Shown one piece after another: positions 14,401 through 28,063 of a stretch of DNA of 64,000 nt. Source of the DNA: Hybos culiciformis (Eukaryota > Arthropoda > Insecta > Diptera > Hybotidae); the NCBI GenBank assembly GCA_964007475.1, contig OZ023275.1:17215829-17279828 (forward strand), given 5' to 3'. The notes under the pieces are model-generated. The model saw nothing but the letters and a program-made list of their open reading frames with translations, was not told the origin of the DNA and did no database searches. Each line of letters starts with the position of its first letter. Positions within the stretch are counted from its first letter, which is position 1. Both the position numbers and the translations under genes were made by a program.

Positions 14401-16705
14401 AAAAAAATTAAAATTGAAATTCGAAATTTTCAATTTATTCGTAGAGCTCAAGTTTCATAGCCCAATCGTGGATATGACTTTTTTGACTATTGTAGATAAT
14501 TACAAATTTGTACCAAACAAAATTTGAAGATCATCTACTTCTAGGATAATGCGATTTGGATTTATTTCCTAGATCCTCAACATCATATTAAATAATATTT
14601 TCATAAAACTTATTTTTGTATGTGGCAAATTGTTTTTAAATTAGAAAAAATTATGCAGAGATACAGTAAACATTAATTTTTCACCAAAAATTAATTTTGA
14701 TTATTAAGTGTATTTATTTACAAAGATTGAATTGAAAACTAATAAATGAATTGCAAAAATTAGTTAACTAATTAAAAATAATATTATTAAAATCTACTTA
14801 AGAAAGAAGTTTATTTTGAAATATTTTTATTCTAAAAAGTGCATTCGGTTGTAGAGCAGTGAAATTATAATTTATTAAAAATTGGCAAATATTTTTTAAT
14901 CAATTTAAATTTCAATTTCCAAAGTTCAAATATTTTTGTAAATTAAATTAAAATTAGAGTAGTGGTTATTTGAATTTAAAAATTTTATTAACAGTCATTA
15001 CATTTGTTTTTGCAAAGGAAATCTCTTAAAGTAATTTGCTTTTATGATAAGTTTTTTTTATTGATTTAGCACGAAATTACTTGAAACAAAAAACGACAAC
15101 TTTGCAATGCAAGTGTCAATTAAATTTTTTTATGACCATAGATAAATACAACATGGTTTGTGTACATTTTATGTGAAAAATGTTAGTACCTATGTGCTGT
15201 CTCAAAAATAAAATGGAAATATAATGAGTTTATTGTTCTATTATCAATCGCACTGTAAATTAAATCTAATTGATTCAATTCAATTGTCATTTGAATTTTG
15301 TGTTGGATTGGATGGATGTCTTATAAAAAAAATTAGTTTCGATACAGAAAGGAATAAATAATGATTTTTTTTTCAAAATTTATTTTAATTGGCATTTAAA
15401 TTAAAAAAAATTGGAAACTGAAAAAAAAATTTAAACAGGATACACACAATACTTTTTTTCCTGTAAAAACAGTGAATAAGCATTCAATTTCGTTTTTAGT
15501 AAAATAATTTATAAAATCATGTGTATATTTATGGCATAAAAAAATAAATGTTATTTTAATTTTTATGTTATTTAACATTAATAATAATCTAATAAGTTAC
15601 TTCAGCAGTATTTTAATTAATAGGTACTTAGATTATACTCTAAAAAATCAACAAAAAAAAGAAAGAATACAAGATTAAAAAAAATTATGTAAACCCTATA
15701 AATTTATACAATAATCAAAAGTAATTAATTAAATTTAATAACAAATAATGAAGTTACGACAAATTGTTATACTTTGTAATAAATGCCCAAGAATTCGAAC
15801 TTTAGTAATATCTTTGAAATTAAATGATATATATTGACCATTAAAACATTCTTTTGCAGTTTCCTCTATTTTTAATTTAATGATTATTCACTGTTTTACA
15901 GAATAGTGCAGTTAAAGATTTCAAAATATAAAAATCTAATAAAGAAAACAACGTTTCCAACAAAAAAAATCAAAGACTGATTTGAAGTTGTTAAACTAAA
16001 TAAAAATCTTAAGTAACTAAAATAAAATTTAAAAAATTTGTTTTATTAGAACCATAAAGAGAAACTTGTTTTCGTTTCTAACATAAATGTAACGAAAGCA
16101 AATTAAAAAAAACAAATACAATCACCAATTATGGTTTTGCGGAACTTTACAGAAAAATGAACTTTAGCATAGTTAATTCTCGTAAGAACTTTAATAATGC
16201 TATTTAGCTTAATGCAATTAAAAAATATTTTTAATATATTATCTCGAGCACGAGCTCCATATTATTATTTTCAACGAATATGTTAGCAATATTTAATTTT
16301 CTTTTGCAAATAACTATTTTAATTCTCATTTTCGGAATAATACTTAATTTTTAATTTTTTTTCAGAATTTATTATTTTTAATATAATCTAAATAGTTTTG
16401 TCACATTTTTTTAATTAAATTTTTTCCCTCTAAGAAATCAACTTAACAGCTAAATTGATTACGCGAATGTTTTCCTATGTATATTTTTATATAATTTTTA
16501 AATATTTATAATGTGGATTAATTAATAGTAATTGTTATCAATCTTTTTTTAATTTTTTTTTTTTTTAACGTTTATGGCGGATGAATATTTTTATGTATAT
16601 TTAATTGTATATATTGTTTAAATGAATGCTTTTAAAACAAAAGAAAAAAATGAATTTCTTAATTTTATTCGTAAATAAAAAAAAAATTAAATATTGAATT
16701 ATTTT
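11405..16705. other. Gene-free AT-rich stretch upstream of the UBE2Q 3' end
   Basis: No exon-like or RNA gene signal was seen. T-rich open frames at 12112-12744 are low-complexity. A small hairpin (CGGGCTAAGCCCG) lies near 13196-13208. A minus-strand AATAAA at 16664-16669 is 37 bases past the UBE2Q stop and is the likely polyadenylation signal of that gene. Confidence 0.5.
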
Positions 16706-19700
16706 TTAGCCATCCTCTTTCGGTGGAGTAAACCAACCTAAAAAAAAAAAATAAAAACGTTAATAAGAAAACAAAAATTTAAGTTTACGAAAAGTAGCCG
16801 TTGATAACATGAGCTTTAAAGGATTTAAGAATAAAGTATATTTTAAGACCCTATAGAAAAACTAATTTGGTTGTTTTAAACAGTAACTATTACTTTTGAA
16901 TATGATTTAAAAAAGGGAAATTAAGTGAATCACAATTTTTCTATTAAAAGTAAAATTGATGAAAAAATGACTTCCTTAATAAAAATAATCTTGAATAAAT
17001 AGCCTCTTTCTGAAGTGGGCATCGTTTAAGGATTTCAGAAAATTTTTTCTCCAGAATTTTTACGAATTTATGCATATCAGAAATAAATCCGACTGAATTT
17101 GCTTTGCTTACCATTTTTTTCATGTATTTGAACCAAAGATTTGAAACTCTGCTGCGCTCTCGCTAAACTATATTGGCCCTGTGATAATACCTATAAATAC
17201 ATAATTATAATTATAATTAAAATTTGTTAGTGCAAATTTACGCTTTTAATTTTAAATAATTTGATTAAAAATATTACGTGAAATTCCATCAAATAGATTT
17301 TGGAAACATAAAAACTGACTTAAAAATTTTTTATTATTTATTTTTAAATAGAATGCCTATTCAACCTCATTGTTTTGATACGATGGGTGGAAAATTCGAA
17401 TTGATTTGAAAAGTTATACATAAATAAAAAAAAATTTTTTCCATTATAAAAATAAAAATTTTCATTTATTTGCATAGATTATGGTTTAATTTTAAATGCT
17501 CAGCAAAAAAAAAATGTAATTACCTTAGTTGCACCAAATTGGATGCGCGCTTTTCCTTTGACTAGTGTCGCTGCAATTTGCATTATTACAGCTTCCACAG
17601 TGTATGCAGAGCTCCATCCTTGTTTTGTTAATAATTCCATACAAATAGCGCCGCCAACTAATACATACCCGCCTAAGATAAAAAAAAATTATGAACAAAC
17701 AGTTCTATTGTATAAATTCATTTTGTATCTGAATTCAGTTCAGATTGATCCTCTGGCCTTTGTAGATAGCTAATAAATTTTTTTTTATTCATGTAACTTG
17801 AACTACCGCCATCAAGCAGACCTACGTGGTGCAGTCGTTAAACTGTGATATTAAGGTTTGATTCCACAGGATAAATTAGTGTTTATGATACTATAAGAAC
17901 TTAAAACACAAACCTCGAGAGTTAAATTTATAGTTGTTAAAAAACAAATTTAAGAAGAAAGTTCTGTCATTTTAATTTTAAAAAACCGAAAATTTAAAGC
18001 ATTAACAGTCTTTATCATTTTTAATTTATTTTATTTTTATAACATAATATTCTTAATATCTTTTTTAATTTTAACAAACTTTTGAAGTTTAAGAGTGAAC
18101 AGTTGTTTAAGTTTCTAAAAATTTAATAGAATTCATACTTCATCATTAACAACAAAATCGCAGAGAAGTCATGTGTCATAATAAATATTTTCTTTTTATG
18201 TACATATATAATAAAAAAAGAAATAAAATATTTTCTTTTTATGTAACTACAGTAAAGTAAAAGATAAAATATAATACATACTTATAATTTATTTTAGAAA
18301 AATAAATTGAAGTTTTCACCAAAAAACATAAATAGCAAACAAGTGGCAAGAATAATTTTTAGTGGCAATAAAATGTTTATTTAAAGATTTATGTAAATAA
18401 ATAATTATTCCGCTCTCTGATAAAACAACACTCTTAACTAATTATGATTACTTTTAAAAAAATTATTCACCTGATATTATTGGATGTACTACACGAACAA
18501 ACGGTGGTTCGAAAGGATAGGTTTCTTTGAACATAATATTTAATAATATACTATCTTTCCCCTCTTTCTCTTTCAACATTAATAAATCATTTTGTAAAGG
18601 ACTATCTGGATCAACAGATTTTAAACGTATATTCCATTCATAAATTGAATCATTCACCAATTCTATTGTGTACATATTCGATTTAAATGTATCGGAACGA
18701 TAGATATCACGTAATTCTTTCATTAAACGATCTGTAGCTTGAACCGATCCCGATACAGAACCCTATAAAGAAAAAAGTTATTCTTAAAATCATATAAAAA
18801 AAAATTATAAATTTTTTTTTTACTTTTAAATAATCTTGTCGTTGACTTTGACGTAGTCTTTCTAAAGTGGCTAAATGTTCCACAGACATGTCATCTTTCT
18901 GTTAAAAAAAAAAACATTAAATTTAAATTACACATTTCAAATAATAGGTATTGTATTTTTACTTTAGTTATATTCCTAGCATCGTCCATTTCCAATGGCA
19001 AATCTTCATCGCCTTCGCTTTCTTGTTCACTATCACCCACTGGATCTTCTATTTCTTCAGGATCTGAATCAATATCTTCGATTTGTTGATGTTGTTGTTT
19101 GGGTGGAATAGACTGATTTTGTTGTTGGGTATGAAATGGTATTGTTAATTTATCCAAATCTGGTGGTAGAGGGACGTTGTGCAATCGGCACAGTTCTCGT
19201 AATAAAATTCCAACCTTTAAAAAATGTAGGTCAGAAAAATGTTTTTACACCTATTATATTATAATATTGTAAAAAAATCGTTCTCTAATCCACGAATTGT
19301 TTTAATGAATGTTTTAATGAAGACAATGAATTAGATGCGTAATATTAGACGAATATTTTTGAATTTTTCTATTCAAAATAATTTACAACAGAAAATTAAT
19401 TTAAAAATTAACCATTTGCAATTTTTTCTTTTTTTTTTTGATCAATAAATACTTTTTTAATGACTTTACCAAGAGGGAATACAAATAATCTGTTGATTCA
19501 GCGTATGGTCAAATATATATATAAAATGAATTATTTACCTGATGAATTACGTGATTATTTAATCCGTTTGTATTGCTAAGAATTTGCACAGCATTAGTTA
19601 CACTTGTTTCTTCACTTTCTGCAAACCAAACTGGCGGTGATGACGGGTAAGTTTCCTATAAAAAAAAGTTACATTTAACACAAAAATATATTATATATAT

Positions 19701-22700
19701 TTAAAAGTAAGATTGAAGTTAAATTAAGAACAATAAGTTAAATTAAAATACAGAGAATTTCATTATTTTCATTAGAGAAGATAGTAAATTGACAATAAAT
19801 AAATTAATTAAAATTTACGAATACATATAACTACTATCTTCATTAGTACCTATAGTATAAAAATCCAGACTAATTCCCAAGTTTTATAAATTTTTATTGT
19901 CTTATTATTAAAATCATATATGAAATCGAAATAATGTTCTTCATGATGATGCAACATATATCAATTAATAATATTTTTCTTATTATTTGTATTTTTCTAT
20001 TTTAATTTTTATATTATGTAGTTTAAGTGTTAAATACTTAGTTTAAGAACAATCTGTAAAGAATTACTGATAGATTGAATTGAAATAAAATAAAATAAAA
20101 TAAAAAAAAAATACATTTGATAATAAGATATAAGTCCATTTTTGTCAAAAAAAGTAACCTGTGACAATTAAATTAGCAAGTATGTAGTTGTTAAACAATA
20201 TTATTTAATCTGTTCAAAACCTGGGTGGCTGATATGAATATAAATGCATTTTTATATATGACAGGACAATATAGTCCTTTCACCTTACGCAGGCTTACGA
20301 ATATTTTTATCTCATTAAGATTGATTCTCTGACATTGTTCCACCCACCAAGAGGATTAATTTTCATTTCCGAACCCTATAAATAGTAAAGATTAAGATTG
20401 AGTCAAATAATTTTCGTATAAAATTTACATATTTTATATTTTTTTTTACTTTTTTTATTGAATTCAATTCAGATTAGATTCGAACAGCGGTTTGGATTTC
20501 GGTGAAAATTTTTCTATTTGTATATGGTGTACCTAATCTATACACACTATATGATATATAACTACATGTTCTTTATTTTTCACGAGAATCCGGATTACCC
20601 TCCGGTCCGATTAACCTAATCTCTTGTAATAACTTCCTAGAAAGACTTCAGAAATATTTCCATTTTTCTCAACTTAAGAATTAAAATAACAATGTCTCAA
20701 TATAATTGGAAAATAAGGTCCAATGATGCTGTCAAAGTAATTGTCAATGAAAAAAATAGAATAAAACTAAGTATGTATATAATAAGTGTAGCGAAAGAAA
20801 AACAAAAATTCCTTAAAATTTTTGTTCAAGTATAATGCCCATTCAGAGAAAAGAAAAGCTAGTTTGAAATAATTTTCTTTTAATAAACCATTTAACTTTC
20901 ATTTTCATAAAGACTTCAATTTTTTAAGAAGCAGTATAATCTTATGAATTTGTTACTATAAGCTTCTTGATAATTAAATATTATATAAAATTAACATATA
21001 AGAGATTTAACTTTCTTGATAATTTTTTTTTTGTGAAAAAAAATAATAAAAAATAAAAAATTATATTAGTGACCTCAACCTCAGGGCATTCGTTTATTTT
21101 CACCAGGCAAGAAAGGTTCTTAAAACAAAGACAAAAGACAAGTAAATTTTGGGATTATTTTTGTATGTTGGTATTTAGTTAAAATAAAAACAAAACTATA
21201 ACAAAAAGAAATTTATCATGAATAAAAGTAATAACAAAATAAATGGAGAATTATTTGGGTAAGTATAAGAAATATACATATATAATACTTACACACAAAT
21301 TTATGCACATGGAACATACTTATATATGTACGACGCAAAACTATTTACTTACTTCATTTCATATTATAAGAATTATAAAAACTTAATCATAACAATAATT
21401 ATTATATTTAAGGTGCCGATACACTATAACTATATATTTTTAACATGTATTTGCTCTAGCTAGAGTTAGCTAGAGCTCTCTATTTGAAATCCGTAATTGT
21501 ACACAGCTAATAGAGTCACTATAAAATCTAAGCAGAGCACAAAATATTCTCTATAACTCTAAGCTCAAGCTAGAGATTGCTCTATCAATATTTTTCTAAC
21601 TTAAGTTTTTTCTCTGTAAGTAATAGGTAATAAAAAAATATATTTATTCGACCGAAACTAACACGCGAAAAATAAAACTCTAGCTAGAGAAAAATACTTC
21701 TATAGTGTACATTTAATCATAGAAAACTCTAGCCAGAGAATCTCTAATGTAGCTAGAGTTTTCTGTGTAGTGTACAAGTACCTTTAGATGAATAATATAT
21801 GTACTTATGAAATGAAATCTAATTTTTAAGATTTGACAATATTGACTTCAAGACATTATAAATAGAATTTGGACATATTTTTTTTTATTAAACATTTTCA
21901 ATATGATATGAGATTAAACATCGTTCATGAATTGAAAGTAATATAATCAAATAACTCAAAGACTTTAGGAATCGTTTAATATTATCGATGATACGCTTGT
22001 AAGTAGTTATAAACAACCATGACTAATCTAAGGAGTATTAATTTTCGACGACAAATAGGTCATGGTGGTACTGTGCTCGATAAAAATTGTTATTATTAAA
22101 TTTTATAATAAAAAATTATAATTATTCGAAATTTTTATAACAACACATGGGGGGGATGAAAAAATAAATGTTGTATGCTCCACATAAATATGACAAAAAA
22201 AATTTTTTTTTTTTTTAACATAACATAATATTATGTACTTTCTTAGTATAGTGTTTAACTTAAAAAATAAAAATTTATGTATCCCAATTATTTGAAAAAA
22301 AAAAAAATACAAAAAAAACAGCAATGAAAATGTAAGATAAAAAATTGACCTTAAAAATCAAAATATACATGAAAATTTAAAAATATTAAATCGGCAACAA
22401 AAAATTTATTTATTTTTATACCTACCTACTGCTATTTTTAATGCTTATATTTCTTATTAAGAAAAATTATTACATAAGCAAGTAAGTATGTTATTATTAC
22501 TTAGAACTTTACTAGAAATCCATTTTTTTTAGCTTAAAAACACTCCATAATTGCAAATTAACTTTTACCATAAAGTAATTTATATATTATCATAAAAATA
22601 ATTAAATATCATAGGGCTGCAGGCTTAGGAAAAAATTCCAATAAAAAAGGAATACCAAAAATTATTAGTTCGAAACTTCGAAACCCAATGTCCTTAAATT

Positions 22701-25700
22701 CTAAAAAAATATGTAGATGAAAGAATTTTTTCTATTTTGCTATGGGGTTGTGATAAAATAGACAAAAAAAAATAAAAAAGCGATTTGGAAATATTGTTTG
22801 AACAAAATACTCTATTATATATAATTACTTTATGCTTTAACGATAAGATTATCTAATTCAGCGTTTCTCAAAGTGTGCACCGCGGAGCGCTGGAGCTCCG
22901 CGAGTCAATTCATAGTGTTTCGGTAATCTCATAATCAAATTTGAAAAAAAATTATGAATTTAAATCCGCTAATAATTAATTTGTTGTTTTGAAACCTCGC
23001 CGATCACGACTACTTCTTGAAGCAAATTCCCAAACTATGACATATTTTGCACTATATTACACATAGCATATTTATGAATTTGTAAATACAAAGTATACAA
23101 AAATAAATTACTTTTCTGTGTTAAGTATCATCGATTGGAACACACAGAATTAGTCATTACTGAACCACTGGGGCTCCGTGTAAATTATTATGCCTTTGGA
23201 GGGCTCCGCAGTTCAAAAAGTTTGAGGACCGCTGAATTCTAATCTATCTGTTAAATTCCATAAAAATTTTCCAACATAATTTTTCCAATTAATTTAAAGT
23301 ACCTAATGTGCATAAAAGTTTCGTTATCAACTATAAACCCAAACGTAAGCGGTTTCTAATTTTTTTTTTTGTTTTTGCTCTGGCTTTTATATAGCTAAAT
23401 ATATTACACGTTTTTTTTGTTTCCTGTATATGTTCATTCGTTCAAAATTGTACTTTTATTGAAGTTTATATTTTTGTAAAAATTAATAAGAAACTTTTAA
23501 TGTTTTGTGGATATATTATTCTTGAATCTATGATAGTGAGTGAATAGTGTTCGTATAAAAAAAAAGGGAAAAACTTCTTAACTTGTCATATTGTGTTCGA
23601 TCAAATTCGGACAATTATATTACGCCAAAGAGAAACTTATAACTAAAAATATTGTTTTTAAAAGAAATAGTGTTGCCAGAAATTTCGAATTATTAAATTG
23701 TTATTTAGAGTCAATTGGGGTAAGTTTGAACGATTTTGCAACGTTACAAAAAAAAAGGTTTAAAATTTTTTTTCCTGTCTTTGCTTCGTCGTAGAAAAAA
23801 ACCCATACATTGCTGGAAATACGAAATTCTTCACTATCTTATGCAATTTTTGGAAATTAAATCTGAGATACATGTCCAGTGCTGTAGCTGATTTCGTAAA
23901 AGTCGACGATTTTCACATTTACCCCACAAAAATGGGGTAAATGTGAAGTGGTATTTACATATGACATAAATTTTTTCCTTTTTCGCCAATCGCACGTAAT
24001 CGACTAGGATCTTTTTTAAATCCACTTTCATCAGCGTTAAAAATAAAACAGGCATCTTTTATGTTAATTTTATTGCAAACACTTTCCAATTTTCATGCAT
24101 TTCGTGCAATAAATGATCTGAACCAATCGAATCCAGGCTTACCATTAATGAATGGTGTATTTAATTTTATGATAAGACAAAATTTTGTACAAGACCTAAT
24201 AATTCGTCACTGTCACATGGATAGTCACTTCTTGCACTAACTAATAGGCACGTCTTCCACGTCATGCATTAAATCGTCATTTGCATAGGACGGTCCTTGC
24301 GTTTTCTTAACGAAAATTCTGGGCATTTTTGGTCCACTTCTTTATCTTTAAACATAAAATAAGATTTTTTTTTATTTTCATGTTTACAAATTTAATACCC
24401 TATCCGTCAAAAATTAAGGGATAATATTGTGAACATTAATTATTTCACTTCGTTTTTATTTTTATTTAAAAATGTATTTAAATTTATTTAAATTAAAATC
24501 CTTTATATTGCTAAATTGAATAATTTTAATTTACTTACGTCAAATTTTCACTAAAAAAAATGATTTAAAAAACTCTTCTGAAAAGAAAAACACTGAAGTA
24601 AAACACTTCGAAACTTTTTACACGTGTGCAGAAAAGATGATAATTTGTGTTTATATTTTTAATTTTTTTTTAAATTATCGTTTTTTCCAAGCCTAATTTG
24701 ACCGTTCTCACAATTACCACAATTCACATTTATCCCACTTGAAACCAAAATTTAAATCAAAAATAATGTATATATATTTTTATCTTAATCTTCATAAATT
24801 TTAAATATTGGAAAATTGAACTAATATCTTTATTTTTTGAACATCAACGTTTAATCATTGTCATATGATCCCAAAACTCTGGAATCGTGTTCATTATAAA
24901 TTATTATTGTTTATTATTAATCTTGTAACATCAAAAATGAATTACAAAATTCCAAACAATACTATGATTTCAATAATAAGTATCTGAAACTTGTTCAAAA
25001 AATTTAAAATAAAACTTAGATCGAATTTCATAAAAATAAAGTCTATGTAATATTTAATTCAATATCAATAATTCTTTAATATTTGTTACTTATTCCAAGC
25101 CTGGGCAAACTACGATTCATGAACCGAATGCGGCTCTAACCATACTTTTTTGTGGCTCTAAAAATCTTCTTCTTTTTTTTAAATAATATGCGGCTCAAAA
25201 TTTAGTCATTCACATTCGAATTTTCTAATGGTTTATTACAAAATTTGCTCGCTTAGTGCTTTGTGGTGGTTAATACTAGTTTCAAAGATTTTGTTAGTTA
25301 GTTTTTTTTTTCTGGGAACATTTATACACATATCACTTGTTTATGTTTAACTACTTATAATGAAAATTTAAAGTAATTAAAAAATTAAAATAAATAATTT
25401 CAAAAAAAAAAAATTTGATTTTATCTTCGTTATTATTATTAATCAAGCGAATTGGTCTTTACATTTACCTTGGTATCGCTTGGCATAAACATGTTCTTAA
25501 TTGAAAGAATCTAATCTTCTTTTAAAATTTCTTCAATCCAGCAAGAAAATAATTTGTTATTTTTGAACATAAATATCATTGTGAACATTTCAACCATTTT
25601 AATTTATTTCCCAAGTAAAATGATTTAAGAAAATTTTTTTCTTTAAGAATTAAGAGTATAGAGGTAGTACATTCTAGATATAATCGAATTATAAAAGATG

Positions 25701-28063
25701 CGATTCGATTTATTAAAAAAAGTTAAGTAGGTATTTAAAGAAAATAATTAAAAAATAAAAACAGAAAAGACTTATAATAAAATGTGACCATAAATTGGAA
25801 ATTTGTAATTTAATGTTTTTGTTCTAAAATTTATTTGATAAGACAAAAAAAAAAAAAAAAACTGATTAAAAATAATCATGATTTTGTTCTTTGATACGAA
25901 ATCAATAAATAACAAAATTCACAAAAATATGTCCTGTTAGCTATACTTGGATGTACCGGAGCGGTGCCTTAACATCAAGAAACATCATAATAACATAAAC
26001 TGATTTAATGACCATTTTAAACGGACATAACTTCAAATTATTTTATGCCCAAATTAAATAGGTCATAAAATCAATTTATTTTATATATTTTTTTTTTTTT
26101 CTTTAATTCACTTTTTTTTTAACTTAATTGCACATGAAATAAAAAAAAATTGGATTTAATGTTATCTTTTTTATCTTTTATTTCCAAAATTTCATGTATA
26201 GGTATACTTATACATTATTATTGTAGGTATGTATATTTAATACAACAATCTGTTTATCTAACTACCTATGAAGGTTGGCGACAGACAAACATCTGTGACG
26301 GGGTCCCTTCTACTTCGTCTCATCATATGCTACACTCCGCAATTTTCTAATCTCGTTCGTTCTATAATTTTTATTTAAATCATCATTTATCTTAACAATT
26401 TCTATCAAAAGAAGCTGCAGGTTTTAACAGAAGGAATTTTTTTTAATATTTCGCATTTTAGACTTCATGGCATTTCCTTTTTTTTTTAATGAAAATGTCA
26501 TAAAGTCTAATATTTCTATAATTTAATCAATTTGTTTGATTCTAAATTAAAAAGACAAAAAAATTTGAAATGATTTTTGTTTTAAAAAAGATTAAATGAA
26601 GTATTTTAATTAACCTGACCAACAATTAGAATGATAAAAAAAAAGATGATTCAAACAAAAGAAAAATATTTAAAAAATTGACTTTAAGTCGCTTTCAACT
26701 TTTTCAACTTGAACATAAAGTCAAATTATGTTAGGTACCTAGGTACCTACCTACCTAGTATACTACCTATAGGAGAAACGTAGATACCTAGGTAGGCAGG
26801 AAACCTACCTAAGATCCATCATAAAATTCTCTTTATTTTCAAAAAAAAACCACACAAATTTATCAGACCACTACCACCCAGCGTCTGAACCCTAAGTAAT
26901 TGATATAATTGATTCATTGCCCTTTGTCCTTTTTTTCTTTGTTTGTGGTAGTGATGAAAACATGAATTTAAAAAATATATAATTCGTCGTTCGTTCGTAA
27001 GTAAACAAAAATATCTACAATGGACATATTTTTTTTATAATTATTTACGAATTACGAAAAATAATAAATATATGAAACAAAATCAATTTAAAAAAAAAAA
27101 TGTCTTGCCTTTTATTTTCGTGTGTCATTGGTTTTTTTTTTTTTTTTTTTTCATTAACATTTTAAAAAGTCTCCCCAGTCAAACTCCAGCAGTCAGTCGT
27201 TGCTTTGAGAAACCTTCATTTTTTAAAATAAATCTTCTTCTTCTTATCTTAAAGCCTTTTAAATTTTCATATATTTTTATTTATTTATTTTTTTTTTATT
27301 TACATTTTTTTGTTTTTTTTCTTTTTCTCTTATAATTTTTTTTTTTGTGCTTATGCTACGTGAAAACAGTGAAACTCCATTTTAGGTTTTTTTTTTTGGT
27401 TTCGACACAACTTTCACACAAAAATTTTATTTTTTCCTTCTTATTTTTTTTTTGTTCATCTAAAATCAATTTTCTTTTTTTTTGTCAATGATGAAGATTT
27501 TTTTTTTGTTCATTTGGGACTAAGTGAACTTGGTGATAAAAAAAAAAATGAACAAAACCAGCAGATTTAAGAAAAATAAATAAACAACGAACCATGCATT
27601 AAAAAATGTATATGTACCTAGGTATAGGTATACCTACAACCTACCTAGATCTTAGTATTTTTGTTGGAAAAATCATAAATTTCAGTTTGTTTTGTAACAA
27701 CCTATGTAGATATATTTATGTTTTTTATGATATTCAATATTAAAAAAAAAAAATAAACATACTAATAAAAAAAACTAAAAAAAAAACATTAACTTAATAA
27801 AGAAACATTGAAAAAATCAGATTGCAGCAGCAGCAAGTCAACCAAAAAAAAAAAACAACAGAGGAGCACAGAATGTAGAGAAAGAATAAAAAAAAACTTA
27901 CCGTAATATTCGCATGAATGTCGTATCTTTTGTTATTTTTTCCTATAAAACGACAGCTTAATTCGTCCACGGTGGCGTTTAAAATTTGGAAACGTTCATG
28001 ATTTTTAGGAAAAGTTTTTTCCAATGTTTTTATTTCTAATTTTAATGTATTTAAGCACGCCAT
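16706..28063 (-). CDS. UBE2Q2: Ubiquitin-conjugating enzyme E2 Q (UBE2Q), 8 exons
   Basis: Exons on the minus strand: 27902-28063, 19539-19655, 18963-19214, 18824-18898, 18471-18762, 17524-17672, 17112-17178, 16706-16737. All junctions are GT/AG and in phase; the product is 381 residues, close to vertebrate UBE2Q2. The N-terminus ([20 protein letters not shown]) is the RWD-like part of the family. An acidic linker follows (about residues 125-175), then the UBC fold: [20 protein letters not shown], the proline-rich [10 protein letters not shown], and the active-site segment [19 protein letters not shown] with catalytic Cys at about 310, ending WFTPPKEDG. It should accept ubiquitin from E1 and pass it to substrates with an E3. 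The first intron is 8.2 kb and carries much transposon debris. Which UBE2Q paralogue name applies is not settled. Confidence 0.95.
17818..17873 (+). repeat. tRNA-derived SINE-like fragment
   Basis: An A-box-like TGGTGCAGTCG (17827-17837) and a B-box-like GGTTTGATTCC (17855-17865) lie 17 bases apart inside a UBE2Q intron. The B box differs by one base from the usual GTTCGATTC. The segment between does not fold convincingly as a complete tRNA and no body or tail of a known SINE is recognised, so it reads as the head of a decayed SINE or a tRNA pseudogene. Confidence 0.5.
21412..21782. mobile_element. Short inverted-repeat element with CTCTAGCTAGAG words
   Basis: The left end GGTGCCGATACACTATA matches the reverse complement of the right end GGTACTTGTACACTACA. 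Flanks are TTAA on the left and TTTA on the right, a one-mismatch TTAA duplication (a TTA duplication is the alternative reading). The interior repeats the palindromic word CTCTAGCTAGAG or its variants at least six times. There is no coding capacity. It shares the GGTGC start and TTAA flank with the element at 32179. Confidence 0.65.
22859..23234. mobile_element. hAT-like non-autonomous element
   Basis: The left end begins CAGCGTTTCTCAAAGTGTGC and the reverse complement of the right end CAGCGGTCCTCAAACTTTTT; both continue into CGCGGAG / TGCGGAGC. CAG-something-TTCTCAAA ends are typical of hAT-superfamily elements. The 8-bp target duplication expected of hAT is not readable, so the copy is old or its ends are worn. 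The interior is non-coding. Confidence 0.65.
23830..24340 (-). pseudogene. Dead pogo/Tigger-like DDE transposase fragment
   Basis: On the minus strand, broken frames give [16 protein letters not shown] and then [20 protein letters not shown] with [10 protein letters not shown]. In pogo/Tigger/jerky transposases these match the P-G-x-x-W-x-x-x-F-x-x-R segment before the catalytic core and the first catalytic Asp block (N-A-D-E-S/T-G). Several stops and frame shifts interrupt it, and the later Asp motifs are absent. Terminal-repeat-like sequences near 23709 (TTGGGGTAAGTTTGAA) and, inverted, near 24725-24742 (TTCACATTTATCCCAC) may mark the element ends, giving about 1 kb. Confidence 0.65.
25096..25200. 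mobile_element. hAT-like element end, partial
   Basis: CAAGCCTGGGCAAACTACGA followed by CCGAATGCGGCTCTAA resembles the CAGGCCTGGGCAAACTACGG-type ends of hAT elements in many animals. GCGGCTC occurs again at 25189. No partner terminal repeat was found, so only one end is supported. Confidence 0.45.
26735..26820. repeat. ACCT/AGGT tetranucleotide tract, palindromic
   Basis: Interleaved runs of TAGGTACC, ACCTACCTACC and AGGTAGGC alternate strand repeatedly. The same kind of tract recurs at 27615-27655, 31800-31850, 38720-38735, 47545-47665 and 47850-47865. Confidence 0.7.

Larger units (their letters stand above)
19656..27901. other. UBE2Q intron 1, a transposon-rich 8.2 kb intron
   Basis: Bounded by a GTAAGT donor at 27901 and a TATAG acceptor at 19656. 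It contains the inverted-repeat elements at 21412 and 22859, the pogo-like transposase remnant at 23830-24340, a hAT-like end at 25096, and ACCT/AGGT tetranucleotide tracts at 26735-26820 and 27615-27655. A GC-richer patch at 20240-20650 looks repeat-like but I do not recognise it. Confidence 0.85.

Noticed and set aside
20240..20650. GC-richer patch in UBE2Q intron 1 as a possible exon or element
   Set aside because: No open frame with domain features, no terminal repeats and no tRNA-like boxes could be found.
23591..23794. 67-codon plus-strand frame beside the transposase remnant
   Set aside because: No similarity recognised. It overlaps the probable end of the dead pogo-like element and is likely incidental.
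27072..27335. 87-codon Phe-rich frame
   Set aside because: Translation of T-rich sequence inside UBE2Q intron 1, no protein-like signal.
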